Positions 8,000 to 16,865 of a DNA stretch of 64,000 bases are shown piece by piece. The notes beneath the pieces were generated by a model that was given only the letters and a program-made list of their open reading frames with translations, was not told where the DNA came from and searched no databases. Source of the stretch: CAWIXB01 sp963839955 (GTDB lineage: Bacteria; Actinomycetota; Actinomycetes; JACCUZ01). A program made the position numbers and the translations under genes. Position 1 is the first letter of the stretch. Every line of letters starts with the position of its first letter. Location of the stretch: NCBI GenBank assembly GCA_963839955.1, contig CAWIXB010000001.1, positions 3,534,001 to 3,598,000 of the forward strand, in the 5' to 3' direction.

Positions 8000-9067
8000 T
8001 TAAGTCGAGGTGCGACTGCCGCTCACGCGCTGTTGCAGCAGCACTGCGGCGACGATGATCGCGCCCTTCGCGACGTTCTGCGTGGATGAGTCGAGGTTGT
8101 TGAGCGTGAAGACGTTGGTCAGCGTCATGAAGATCAGCACACCGAGGACGGTGCCGACGATGGTGCCGCGGCCGCCGGTGAGCAGGGTGCCGCCGATGAC
8201 GACGGCGGCGATCGCGTCCAGCTCGAGGAGCGTCCCGTGCGTCGAGCTGCCGGTGGTCGTACGACCGACGAGCATCACGGCGGCGATGCCGCAGGCCAGA
8301 CCGAGCAGGATGTAGAGCATGGCCGTCTGGCGGCGCACGTCGATGCCGGCGAGTCGCGCGGCTTCGGCGTTGCCACCGACGGCCAGCGTGCGCCGTCCGA
8401 ACGTGGTCCGGTTGAGCAGCACCCACCCGATCGCCGCGACGACCGCGAAGATGATGACCAGGACGGGGACGCCGAGGACTTCCTGGCGGAAAAAGTTGCC
8501 GAAGCCGCGCACCGTGACGAGCTGGGTCCGCTTCTCGGCGATGATCTCGGCCAGTCCTCGCGCGGACGCCAGCATCGCCAGCGTCGCGATGAACGCTGCG
8601 ATTCGGCCGTATGCGATGAGCAGACCGTTGATCAACCCACATCCCGTGCCGACCGCGATGGCCGCCAACACCATGAGCGACCAGTGCGAGTCCTCCGCCA
8701 TGGTCTGCGTCGCAACCGTCGTCGACCAGACCGAAGAGAGCGCGACGATCGCCCCCACCGACAGGTCGATGCCGCCGCCGATGATGACGAAGGTCATGCC
8801 GACGCTGACGACGCCGATGACCGAGGCCAGCCGCAGGATCGTCAGCGCGTTGTCGGTGCTGGCGAACCGGTCCCCGGCGGTCCAGATGCCGATCCCGATG
8901 AGGATCAGCAGCGCGAGGACGAGCCCGAGGTTGCGTCCGACCGAGCTGCTCATGACCCTGACGAAGAAGGACTCCGGAGCGTGGTCGGTCTCGGCCGCCG
9001 CGGCCTCGACCCGGCTGTGCTCGTCGGGCGGCGGGGCCGCCGTGGTGGGTGTTCGCTGCTCGCTCAC
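8000..9067 (-). CDS. sugar ABC transporter permease (RbsC type)
   Basis: 355-residue integral membrane permease of the branched-chain/ribose class (BPD_transp_2). A hydrophilic N-terminus of about 45 residues precedes many hydrophobic helices, with the family sequence FVIIGGGIDLSVGAIVAL in the first half and VVIGGTLLTGGRGTIVGTVLG in the second. The GTG start overlaps the stop of the ATPase gene by 4 bases (GTGA), so the two are translationally coupled. It forms the membrane channel for the ATPase upstream and the lipoprotein downstream. Confidence 0.9.
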   Translation of the reverse strand: MSEQRTPTTAAPPPDEHSRVEAAAAETDHAPESFFVRVMSSSVGRNLGLVLALLILIGIGIWTAGDRFASTDNALTILRLASVIGVVSVGMTFVIIGGGIDLSVGAIVALSSVWSTTVATQTMAEDSHWSLMVLAAIAVGTGCGLINGLLIAYGRIAAFIATLAMLASARGLAEIIAEKRTQLVTVRGFGNFFRQEVLGVPVLVIIFAVVAAIGWVLLNRTTFGRRTLAVGGNAEAARLAGIDVRRQTAMLYILLGLACGIAAVMLVGRTTTGSSTHGTLLELDAIAAVVIGGTLLTGGRGTIVGTVLGVLIFMTLTNVFTLNNLDSSTQNVAKGAIIVAAVLLQQRVSGSRTST

Positions 9068-10584
9068 GCCGGAGCTCCTTCCATGACCAGGTCGAGGACC
9101 TGATGTTCGTCGATGTCCGCGGCGGGTCCCTCGTGCACGATCCGGCCCTCGCTGATGACGAGCACGCGGTCGGCGAGGCCTAGCACCTCGGGAACCTCAC
9201 TGGACACCACGACGACGGCGACTCCGTCATCGGCAAGCCGTCGTACCAGGGCATAGATCTCGCTGCGCGCGCCGACATCGACACCGCGAGTGGGCTCGTC
9301 CAGCAACAGCACTCGGCAGCCCCGCAGGAGCCAGCGGGCCAGAACGACCTTCTGCTGGTTTCCGCCCGAGAGTGTGCGCGCAGCGCGCTCCACCCCGACC
9401 GGACGGACGTCCAGCGACTCGGCCTGCTGCTTGGCCGCGGCGTGCTCGTCGCCGCGGCGGACGAAGCCGGAACGGGCGAAGCGGCGCAGGCTTGACAGGC
9501 TGATGTTGCGGGTCACCGACTGGTCGAGCAGGAGAGCCTGGCTCTTGCGCTCCTCCGGCGCGAGGCCGACGCCGGCGTTGACTGCGGAGCGCACCGACCC
9601 TCTGAGCAGACGCTTGCCGTCGACGACGACCTTCCCGGCGGCCGCCTTGCGGGCCCCGTAGACGGTCTCCAGGATCTCGGAACGGCCGGACCCGACCAGG
9701 CCGGCGAGCCCGACGATCTCGCCGGCGCGGACGGAGAAGGTCACGTCGGTGAACTCGCCCGGCCGGGCGAGCCCGTCGACCTGCAGGAGCGGCTTGCCCA
9801 TCGTCGTGGACTCGTCCGCCTCAGGGAACACGAACTCGATCGATCGTCCGGTCATCAGCTTGATCAGCTCCGCGGTCGGGGTGTCCGCGACCGCGAGGCT
9901 CGTGGCGACCGTGCGCCCGTCCTTCAACACGGTGACCCGGTCGCCGATCTCGCGGATCTCCTCGAGCCGGTGAGAGATGTAGACGACGGCGACACCGTCC
10001 TTGGTCAGGTCGCGGATCACGCGGAACAGGTTGTCGACCTCGCCCGAGTCCAGGACGGCCGACGGCTCGTCCATCACGATCAAGCGCGCATCGTGCGACA
10101 ACGCCCGCGCCATGCTGACGATCTGCTTGCCGGCGGCGGACAGCCGGCCGACCTCACGACCCGGCGAGATCTCGGAGTGGCCGAGCCGGCGCAGCAGGTC
10201 ACGCGCCGAGGCCCGGGTCGCCCCAGGCCTGGTGAAGCCGGCCGTGGTCTCGTCGTGGCCGAGGAAGATGTTCTCGGCGACCGTGAGGCCGTCGACCAGG
10301 TCGAGCTCCTGGTAGATCGTGGCCACGCCGATCTTCATTGCTGCGACCGGATGGCTGAGCCGCACAGGCTTGCCCTGCCAGGTGATGGTGCCCTCGTCGG
10401 GCTGATGAGCACCGGCGAGCACCTTGATCAGGGTGGACTTCCCGGCACCGTTCTGCCCGAGGAGCGCGTGCACCTCGCCGGGCCGGACGTCGAGGTCGAC
10501 GCCGTCGAGCGCACGCACGCCGGGGAACACCTTGACGATCCCCGACATCGTCAGGAGCGGCGTGCTCGCTTGGGTCTCAGTCAT
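9064..10584 (-). CDS. sugar ABC transporter ATP-binding protein (RbsA type, two ATPase domains)
   Basis: 506-residue tandem ATPase powering sugar import. Domain 1 has Walker A GQNGAGKSTL, a non-canonical signature LSAAGKQ, and Walker B LIVMDEPS. Domain 2 has the degenerate P-loop GLVGSGRSE usual for this family, signature LSGGNQQK and Walker B VLLLDEPTRGVD. The length and this asymmetry match RbsA/XylG/MglA proteins. It overlaps the ROK regulator by 8 bases and the permease by 4, giving the order regulator, ATPase, permease, binding protein, oxidoreductase in one probable transcript. Confidence 0.92.
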   Translation of the reverse strand: MTETQASTPLLTMSGIVKVFPGVRALDGVDLDVRPGEVHALLGQNGAGKSTLIKVLAGAHQPDEGTITWQGKPVRLSHPVAAMKIGVATIYQELDLVDGLTVAENIFLGHDETTAGFTRPGATRASARDLLRRLGHSEISPGREVGRLSAAGKQIVSMARALSHDARLIVMDEPSAVLDSGEVDNLFRVIRDLTKDGVAVVYISHRLEEIREIGDRVTVLKDGRTVATSLAVADTPTAELIKLMTGRSIEFVFPEADESTTMGKPLLQVDGLARPGEFTDVTFSVRAGEIVGLAGLVGSGRSEILETVYGARKAAAGKVVVDGKRLLRGSVRSAVNAGVGLAPEERKSQALLLDQSVTRNISLSSLRRFARSGFVRRGDEHAAAKQQAESLDVRPVGVERAARTLSGGNQQKVVLARWLLRGCRVLLLDEPTRGVDVGARSEIYALVRRLADDGVAVVVVSSEVPEVLGLADRVLVISEGRIVHEGPAADIDEHQVLDLVMEGAPA

Positions 10585-11770
10585 GAGAGAGCACCGAGTC
10601 CGAGATCATCCGTGCTGCGCCGACGACGCCGGCCTGCTGCCCCATCTCGGACAGGACGATGGGCAGGTTGCCGGTGGCGAGTGGCAGCGACCGCCGGTAG
10701 ACGACGCCGCGGATCTCGGCGAGCAGTGGATGACCGAGCCCGGCGCCGACCTCGCCGCCGATGATCACCATGCCGGGGTTGAAGAAGCTCACCAGGCCGG
10801 CGAGCAGGTGACCCAGTCGCCGCCCGCCGGCACGCACCAACTCGACGGCCACCGGGTCGCCGGAACCCGCTACGGCGGCGACGTCCACAGCGGTGAGCAC
10901 GCCGACGTCCTCGAGCCGCTCGCCCAGCATGGACGATCGACCGCTGCGCGCCGCCTCGGTGGCCTGGCGTGCGAGCGCGGCTCCGCTGAAGTAGGCCTCG
11001 AGGCAGCCCACGTTTCCGCAGGTGCACACCGGGCCGTCGTCGTCCACGCGGATGTGGCCGATGTCGCCGGCGCTGCCGCTGGCACCGCGATAGACGGCGC
11101 CGTCGACGACGATGCCGCACCCGACACCGGTCCCTATCTTGACGAAGAGGAAGTCCTCGACCGTGCGCGCCAGCCCGCCGTGCATCTCGCCCAGGGCCAT
11201 GATGTTCACGTCGTTGTCCACGAGCACCGGCGCACCCAAGTGCTGTGAGAGCACCGAGCGCACCGGGAACTGGTCCCATCCCGGCATGATCGGCGGAGCG
11301 ACCGGTACGCCGTCGCGGAAGCTCACGGGTCCGGGCACCCCGACCCCGGCGCCGAGGATCTCGCCTCCGAGGCCGTCAGCCCGCAGCTTGCCGAACAGGT
11401 CGAGGGCGATGGCGAGAACCTCGTCCGGCCCTCGCCGTACGTCGATGCTCTCGCTCACCTGCCCGAGGACGCGAAGCTCAGCGTCGGTGACGGCGACGTC
11501 GACCGAGGTCGCCCCGATGTCGATGCCGACGAAGCGCAGCCCGGCGGCCAGCGCCACGATGGACGACCGCCGGCCCCCACGGGAGGCTGCGAGACCCTGC
11601 GACTCCACCAGGCCGATCTCGGTCAGCCGGTCCAGCTCGACAGCCAGCTTGGAGCGGGAGAGCCGGACGGCCTCGCCGAGCTCGGCCCTGCTGATCGGGC
11701 CGTTGTTACGCAGCAGCCGGAGCAGCGTCACCTGATGTGCGCTCTCCGGCCTAACTGACACACGCCTCAC
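10577..11770 (-). CDS. ROK family transcriptional repressor/sugar kinase-like regulator
   Basis: 397 residues: an N-terminal winged helix (QVTLLRLLRNNGPISRAELG) followed by a ROK sugar-kinase fold with FVGIDIGATSVDVAV, GAGVGVPGPV and the zinc motif CTCGNVGCLEA. Such proteins repress sugar operons and release DNA when a sugar or its derivative binds. The frame stays open another 200 codons upstream without family similarity. I chose GTG at 11770, which has GAGG 8 bases ahead and gives the usual length. It is the first gene of the importer operon and is divergent from the exported isomerase. The palindrome at 11856-11877 is its probable operator. Confidence 0.88.
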   Translation of the reverse strand: MRRVSVRPESAHQVTLLRLLRNNGPISRAELGEAVRLSRSKLAVELDRLTEIGLVESQGLAASRGGRRSSIVALAAGLRFVGIDIGATSVDVAVTDAELRVLGQVSESIDVRRGPDEVLAIALDLFGKLRADGLGGEILGAGVGVPGPVSFRDGVPVAPPIMPGWDQFPVRSVLSQHLGAPVLVDNDVNIMALGEMHGGLARTVEDFLFVKIGTGVGCGIVVDGAVYRGASGSAGDIGHIRVDDDGPVCTCGNVGCLEAYFSGAALARQATEAARSGRSSMLGERLEDVGVLTAVDVAAVAGSGDPVAVELVRAGGRRLGHLLAGLVSFFNPGMVIIGGEVGAGLGHPLLAEIRGVVYRRSLPLATGNLPIVLSEMGQQAGVVGAARMISDSVLSHD

Positions 11771-12173
11771 GTCATCCGCCTCAACGCCGCATCCTGTGAC
11801 CCGTGCCACAGGCGTTAGGCAGGAACGTAGACGCAAAGCGTCTTGCTGAGAAGCAGTTTCGTGGAAATCCGCGAAACTTTTTACTGAATGGAGACAAAGA
11901 TCCTGCTGAGTCGCCGGCTTCGGCGAGAAGATTGTCTGCAACTTCGTAATGTTTTGCCCATTCGCGGCGTAAGTGTCTTCCCAATGTCGGACATCCACCA
12001 CTATGTTCAGCCAATTCAGGGTGTGTGTGATGCGGGTCACAGCCTCGGAAACCGGTCGGTCCGCACCCGTCGCTGGGTGCCGAACAGGAAGCCCGTGCAT
12101 GAGACGACTCGACGCCGCTGGCTTCGCCGGCCTGCCAGACATGTCGGCCCTCTGGCCCGTGAAGGGAGTATTG
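11771..12173. promoter_or_regulatory. divergent promoter region of the sugar locus
   Basis: 403 bases without a gene, less GC-rich than its surroundings. It holds an AGACGC-AAA-GCGTCT inverted repeat (11829-11843), the operator-like palindrome at 11856-11877, and a TCGCCG-GCTT-CGGCGA hairpin at about 11910. The plus-strand ribosome site GGGAG precedes the ATG at 12174. Frames open through this stretch have no recognisable protein. Promoter hexamers could not be assigned with confidence. Confidence 0.55.
11856..11877. promoter_or_regulatory. candidate ROK operator palindrome
   Basis: The core TTTCGTGGAAATCCGCGAAA (11857-11876), with G and C flanking it, pairs at 9 of 11 positions about its centre. 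It lies about 85 bases upstream of the ROK start codon and about 300 upstream of the divergent exported isomerase. Its right half TCCGCGAAA recurs at 16850-16858, upstream of the second exported isomerase. Confidence 0.55.
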
Positions 12174-13115
12174 ATGAAGAGTTTCCAAGGTCGCGGGCGC
12201 GTGTTCCGCTGTGTCGCCGCCCTCGTCGTTGCCACCTGTCTCGGTCTCGGCACCGTCGGCACCGCCGGTACGGCAACCGCAGCCCCACCACGGTGCGCTG
12301 GCAAGGGTGTGCCGGAGAACAAGGTCTCGGTCCAACTGTGGACCTTCGCCGAGTACATCGGCTTCGACACGGACGCGGCGACGATAGCTCGGACGGAGGA
12401 GGTGCTGCGCCGGCTGAGTGCGATGGGCTATCGCAACGTGGAGCCGTTCACGCTGAGCGGCCTGACGGCAAAGCAGTACCGCGCGCTGCTGGACAAGTAC
12501 CGACTCAAGGCGTCCGCGCGGCACGTCGATGTCGGGACCCCGCAGAACCCGGCCGACATCGACGCGATCCTGGCCGACAACCGGACCCTGGGGATCAAGT
12601 ACTTCGGCTCAGGGTCCACCCCGATCTTCCCGGAGGTCTACACAACCGAGGCCGAGTGGATCGCCTACGCCAAGTACCTCAACGAGCTCGGCAAGCAGGC
12701 GCGCAGGCACGGCCAGAACCTGATGGTGCACAACCACGACATCGAGTTCGAGAGGGCCTTCGGCAACCGGACCGTCTTCGACATCCTGATGGCGCACACC
12801 GACCGGCACAACGTCGTGTTCCAGCTCGACTTGTACTGGGTGACCAACGGCGGCGCGGACCCGGTGAAGGTGCTCAAGCGGTACGGCGATCGGATCCAGC
12901 TGTTCCACGTCAAGGACATGGCCGCCGGGCCCTTCCCGGGCCCGATCGAGATCGTCGGCGAGGGGATCATCGACTTCCCGAAGATCTTCCGCTCCGCCAA
13001 GGGCCCGATCAGGTACTACGTCGTCGAGCACGACCCGCGCTTCGACGACCCGACCTTCGACCCGTTCGAGGCTGCCGAGAAGGGCTTCGCCTACCTCGAC
13101 TGCGTGAGGTTCTGA
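12174..13115 (+). CDS. exported sugar isomerase/epimerase-type TIM barrel
   Basis: 313 residues. The N-terminus (MKSFQGRGRVFRC, a hydrophobic core, then ATAA/PP) is a Sec signal peptide, so this xylose-isomerase-like barrel works outside the cytoplasm. That is unusual for a family best known from phosphorylated or intracellular sugars. Probable metal and substrate ligands lie in MVHNHDIEF, VFQLDLYWV, LFHVKDM and YYVVEHDPRFDD. The start is the ATG at 12174, with GGGAG 6 bases ahead; the longer frame upstream is promoter DNA. It is followed 75 bases on by the exported sugar dehydrogenase in the same direction, suggesting one transcript. An exported barrel next to an exported dehydrogenase suggests extracellular rearrangement or elimination of an oxidised sugar, which is inference. 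Confidence 0.82.
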   Translation: MKSFQGRGRVFRCVAALVVATCLGLGTVGTAGTATAAPPRCAGKGVPENKVSVQLWTFAEYIGFDTDAATIARTEEVLRRLSAMGYRNVEPFTLSGLTAKQYRALLDKYRLKASARHVDVGTPQNPADIDAILADNRTLGIKYFGSGSTPIFPEVYTTEAEWIAYAKYLNELGKQARRHGQNLMVHNHDIEFERAFGNRTVFDILMAHTDRHNVVFQLDLYWVTNGGADPVKVLKRYGDRIQLFHVKDMAAGPFPGPIEIVGEGIIDFPKIFRSAKGPIRYYVVEHDPRFDDPTFDPFEAAEKGFAYLDCVRF

Positions 13116-13190
13116 GCCACTCCCGCGGAGGGGTGGCCGTCGGGCCGCCCCGCCGCAATTCCTTCCCCGCTGACGTCCGAGGAGGACCAC

Positions 13191-15311
13191 GTGCGTACAA
13201 CACGAGCGCTGGCAGCCCTGGCAGGGGCCTCCGCCATCGCGGTATTCGCCATTACCCCGGCCGCGGCTGCTCCCCCGCCCGCGCCGCCGCCTCCGGCGAC
13301 TTCGGCGCCGCCCGACTCAGCGTTCCAGAAGGTCGTGCTCGACGCGACCCCGGGTGAGCCCATCGACCTCGCGGTGCTGCCGGACGGCAGCGTCCTGCAC
13401 ACGGAGCGCAGCGGGGAGGTGTGGCTCCACGATCAGAAGAGCGGCCTGAAGACCCTCGCGGCGAAGGTCGACGTCTACTCCCATGACGAGGAGGGCCTGC
13501 AGAGCATCGCGCTCGACCCGAACTTCAAGAAGAACGGCTGGATCTACCTCTACTACTCACCGCCGCTGAACACGCCCGTCGACGACCCGGCGACGCCGAC
13601 GGTCAACGAAGGCGACGCGCCGGAGTTCGGCACTCCCGCGCAGTTCGCCGCCTTCGAGGGCTACATCCAGCTCTCCCGCTTCCGGTGGACCGGCAAGGAG
13701 ATCGACCTGGGCGCGGAGCAGCAGATCCTCCGGGTCCCGGTCGACCGCGGCATCTGCTGCCACGTCGGCGGCGACATCGTCTTCGACGAGAAGGGCAACC
13801 TGCTGCTCTCGACCGGGGACGACACGAACCCCTTCCAGTCCGACGGCTTCGCGCCGATCGACGAGCGGACGGACCGCAACCCCGCGTTCGACGCCCAGCG
13901 CAGCGCGGCCAACACGAATGACCGGCGCGGCAAGATCTTGCGTGTCCATGTCAACGAGAACGGCAGCTACACCAGCGTCGCGGGCAACCTGTTCTACGGC
14001 GACAACGATCCGCTCACGCAGGACGAGATCTACCTGATGGGCCTGCGCAACCCGTTCCGCATCGAGTACAACCAGAGGTCCCGCGAGCTCTACATCGCCG
14101 ACTACTCGCCCGACGCGAGCACGGCCGACCCGCAGCGCGGGCCTGCCGGTCAGGGCAAGTGGTCGATCGTCACGGCGGCGGCCAACTTCGGCTGGCCGTA
14201 CTGCGCGACCGCCGAGCTGCCCTACGTGGACTACGACTTCGCCACCGAAACCTCAGGCGAGCCGTTCGACTGCGCCAACCCGGTGAACGAGTCGCCGAAC
14301 AACACCGGTCTCACGGAACTGCCGCCGGTGACGCAACCCGACGTCTGGTACAGCTACACGCTGTCCGCGGAGTTCCCAGAGCTCGAAACCGGCGGCATCG
14401 GTCCGATGGCCGGGCCGGCGTACCGGTTCGACCCCAAGGTGGCCAAGGGCAAGAACTCGACGGCGTGGCCGAAGTACTACGACGGCGTGCCGCTGTTCTA
14501 CGAGTGGACGCGCGACTACATCAAGGCGTTCTTCACCGAACGCGGTGACGTGACGCGGATCGAGGACGTGCTCGCCTCGTTCGACCTCCAGAACCCGATG
14601 GACCTCGAGTTCGGGCCGAACGGGTCGCTGTACGTACTCAACTACGGCAACGGCTTCTTCGGCAGCAACCAGCCCGGCGCCGAGCTGGTGCGCATCGACC
14701 ATCTCGGCCCGAACGGCAACCGCAGCCCGACGGTCACCGTGAGCGCCGACCAGGTCGAGGGCTCGGCCCCGCTCACCGTGCGGTTCACGAGCACCGCGGC
14801 TGATCCCGAGGGTCGTCCTCTGAAGTACGCGTGGGACTTCGACGGCAACGGCAGGATCGACTCGCGTCAGCCCAACCCGACGTTCACGTACAGGGAGGAC
14901 GGCGTCTACCGCGCCACCCTGCAGGTGACCGACCAGGGCGGCCGGACCGTCTCGGACTACGTCGAGATCACCGTCGGCCAGCGGCCGGTAGTGGACCTCA
15001 CCGTCACGGTCGACGGCGACGGCTTCCAGTTCGGCGACACCGTGCAGTACTCGGTGGCGGTGACAGACGACCAGCCCGTGGACTGCAACAAGGTGCAAGT
15101 GACCTACATCCTGGGTCACGACACCCACGGGCACCCGCAGAGCACGGCCTTCGGGTGCACCGGGCAGTTCGTCACCACGGTGCCCACCGGGCACGATCCC
15201 GAGACCGACGATCTGAACGCCGTCTTCGCGGCGTCCTACACCGACCCGGGCAGCGGCAACCTGCCGCCGCTCACGGGCACGGACCAGGTCGTCATCGCGC
15301 CCACGGATTAG
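13191..15311 (+). CDS. exported PQQ-type glucose/sorbosone dehydrogenase with PKD domain
   Basis: 706 residues. A Sec signal peptide (residues 1-27, ending PAAAA) is followed by a Pro/Ala linker and a six-bladed propeller of the soluble aldose dehydrogenase (GSDH) family. Family segments include EGLQSIALDPNF, CCHVGGDIVFDEKGN, and GLRNPFRIEY, whose Arg-Asn pair corresponds to the PQQ-contacting segment. A PKD domain occupies about residues 513-597 (KYAWDFDGNG), then a second Ig-like region of about 100 residues with two cysteines. GTG start with GAGGAGG 5 bases ahead. The likely role is oxidation of extracellular sugars, passing electrons outside the membrane; PKD domains commonly bind polysaccharide or protein. 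Actual PQQ use is inferred from the family. Confidence 0.85.
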   Translation: MRTTRALAALAGASAIAVFAITPAAAAPPPAPPPPATSAPPDSAFQKVVLDATPGEPIDLAVLPDGSVLHTERSGEVWLHDQKSGLKTLAAKVDVYSHDEEGLQSIALDPNFKKNGWIYLYYSPPLNTPVDDPATPTVNEGDAPEFGTPAQFAAFEGYIQLSRFRWTGKEIDLGAEQQILRVPVDRGICCHVGGDIVFDEKGNLLLSTGDDTNPFQSDGFAPIDERTDRNPAFDAQRSAANTNDRRGKILRVHVNENGSYTSVAGNLFYGDNDPLTQDEIYLMGLRNPFRIEYNQRSRELYIADYSPDASTADPQRGPAGQGKWSIVTAAANFGWPYCATAELPYVDYDFATETSGEPFDCANPVNESPNNTGLTELPPVTQPDVWYSYTLSAEFPELETGGIGPMAGPAYRFDPKVAKGKNSTAWPKYYDGVPLFYEWTRDYIKAFFTERGDVTRIEDVLASFDLQNPMDLEFGPNGSLYVLNYGNGFFGSNQPGAELVRIDHLGPNGNRSPTVTVSADQVEGSAPLTVRFTSTAADPEGRPLKYAWDFDGNGRIDSRQPNPTFTYREDGVYRATLQVTDQGGRTVSDYVEITVGQRPVVDLTVTVDGDGFQFGDTVQYSVAVTDDQPVDCNKVQVTYILGHDTHGHPQSTAFGCTGQFVTTVPTGHDPETDDLNAVFAASYTDPGSGNLPPLTGTDQVVIAPTD

Positions 15312-15328
15312 CGAGCAGCCCCTGTCAT

Positions 15329-15365
15329 GCGGGCGCCCGGAACCAAATCGGTTCCGGGCGCCCGC
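15329..15365. terminator. strong bidirectional hairpin terminator
   Basis: A perfect 16-bp stem, GCGGGCGCCCGGAACC at 15329-15344 with its exact complement at 15350-15365, around the loop AAATC. It sits between two convergent genes, 17 bases past one stop and 23 before the other, and can end transcription from both sides. Confidence 0.85.
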
Positions 15366-15388
15366 TGCCTGGTCGGGACGATCGACGG

Positions 15389-16696
15389 CTACCCGCGAAG
15401 CGCGTCCATGTTTATCGCGCTGATGTGGGTGAAGCGCAGTGAACGACCGGGGTCCGAGCTGCCGCCCGGGGCGTTGTCCTGCTCGTAGTTCGGGTTGTGG
15501 AAGTGCGGCGCCGCCCCGTCCTTCTTGAAGAAGTTCTGGTAGTCGATGTCGCTGGTGGGGTCGCCGAACGGAACCATGTTGTACCCGTTGCCGACACCGA
15601 ACGGGTCGGTGGTGCGGTCACCGTCCTTTGCGTGGTAGAGCGGGTAGCGGTGCGTCTGCCTCCGCACCTGCTCGAGCGGGTCGAAGATGTCCTGCACCCG
15701 CTTGCCGTTCCAGTCGTAGCGCCAGCGGTGCTGGTGCTGCGCGACGTGCGCCCAGAAGATGTCGATCTCGCAGACGACGAGCTTGCGGTCGGTGATGTCG
15801 AGGTAGTGCTGCATCAACCGCTTGCCCGACTCGCCACGTACCTGGGTCGGTGCGATCGGTGCGCCGGTGATGCGGTCCTCCGTCACGGTCACCATCGGGC
15901 CGTCCTGGAGGAAGTTGTACGCCGGCGAGTGGTTGTGCGGGTACATCTTGATGTGCCACGCGGCACTCAGCCGGTTGAGCGCCTCCCACTTCTCGCCCGA
16001 GATCGTCCACGGCTCGATGTTGCGGTTGTTCGCGCTCGTCGGGTCGTTGCCGGTGCCCATGAACGGCATACCCAGGATGGCCGCGAACTCGAGCTCGGTC
16101 TGCAGCCGGTCGTAGTCGGCCATGGACATCGTGCCGGCGGCGTTGTTCGGGCCGGCGGGGCTGTTCGGGCCGAACCAGGTGTTCGGGATGAAGCCGTGGT
16201 TTCCGACGGCCTCGAGCCCGTTGTCGTCGAGGAACCCGCGCAGGGTTCGCGCGTAGGCGAGGTACCCGGCGCGATCCGTGGTCGGATTTGGCTGAGCACC
16301 ACCCGGGTTGGCGGCGTTCTGTCCGTAGCCCGCGAACTCGACCTGCTCGATGCCGACCTTGTTGAAGTACTCGAAGAGCTCCCTCCACCCGCCAGGCAGC
16401 GGCACGAGCGGGCCGAGGTCGTTCGGGTCCTCGGGGAAGTTGGCCCCGCCGAGGTGCCCCATGGTGGGCGACCCGGTGGCGATGCCGAGGCGGCCCGGGA
16501 CGTCGCGCTGGGTGTAGGTGATCGTGCCCACGCGCTCCGACGGGACCAGGTCGTGACCTGGCGGTGGCTTGGGCCGGCCGGGTTTGGGCGGTGCCGCGAA
16601 GGCACTCACGCCGCCGAGCGGTGCGAGAGCGACGCCGGCGGCGCCGGCAGCACCGAGCTTGAGCATCCGCCGACGGCTGAAATCGGTGTGGGCCAT
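15389..16696 (-). CDS. Tat-exported sugar isomerase/epimerase-type TIM barrel
   Basis: 435 residues. The N-terminus MAHTDFSRRRMLKLGAAGAA is a twin-arginine signal (SRRRML), followed by a hydrophobic core ending AFAAPP. Tat export implies that the protein folds, probably with a metal, before leaving the cell. The mature part is an AP-endonuclease-2-like barrel (VGIEQVEFAGYGQN, LAYARTLRGFLDDNGLEAVGNHG) with probable ligands in KMYPHNHSP, VVCEIDIFWAH and YPLYHAKDGD. It is longer than typical members, with extra loops. The start is the ATG at 16696 with GAGGAGG 4 bases ahead. It is convergent with the PQQ-type dehydrogenase. With the Sec-exported barrel it makes two extracytoplasmic members of this fold in one locus. 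Confidence 0.82.
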   Translation of the reverse strand: MAHTDFSRRRMLKLGAAGAAGVALAPLGGVSAFAAPPKPGRPKPPPGHDLVPSERVGTITYTQRDVPGRLGIATGSPTMGHLGGANFPEDPNDLGPLVPLPGGWRELFEYFNKVGIEQVEFAGYGQNAANPGGAQPNPTTDRAGYLAYARTLRGFLDDNGLEAVGNHGFIPNTWFGPNSPAGPNNAAGTMSMADYDRLQTELEFAAILGMPFMGTGNDPTSANNRNIEPWTISGEKWEALNRLSAAWHIKMYPHNHSPAYNFLQDGPMVTVTEDRITGAPIAPTQVRGESGKRLMQHYLDITDRKLVVCEIDIFWAHVAQHQHRWRYDWNGKRVQDIFDPLEQVRRQTHRYPLYHAKDGDRTTDPFGVGNGYNMVPFGDPTSDIDYQNFFKKDGAAPHFHNPNYEQDNAPGGSSDPGRSLRFTHISAINMDALRG

Positions 16697-16805
16697 GAAG
16701 CCTCCTCGTGCACCCGCAGGCTGCACATCGACCGGAGTGTCCGTGCCCGCATCACGGTCGACTAGTGGGGTGGAAAGTAGTGCTTTGTGTCGACGGCGGG
16801 AAGCC

Positions 16806-16859
16806 CTTTCGGCGGAGAATAGAAGAAGTCTTTACCTGGGCCGACAAAGTCCGCGAAAG
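16806..16859. promoter_or_regulatory. split inverted repeat upstream of the Tat-exported isomerase
   Basis: CTTTCGGCGGA near 16806 and TCCGCGAAAG at 16850-16859 are complementary apart from one extra base, about 33 bases apart. The second arm contains TCCGCGAAA, identical to the right half of the candidate ROK operator. It lies between the holB 3' end and the isomerase start at 16696, so it could be a regulator site or the holB terminator stem. Confidence 0.35.
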
Positions 16860-16865
16860 GCCAAA

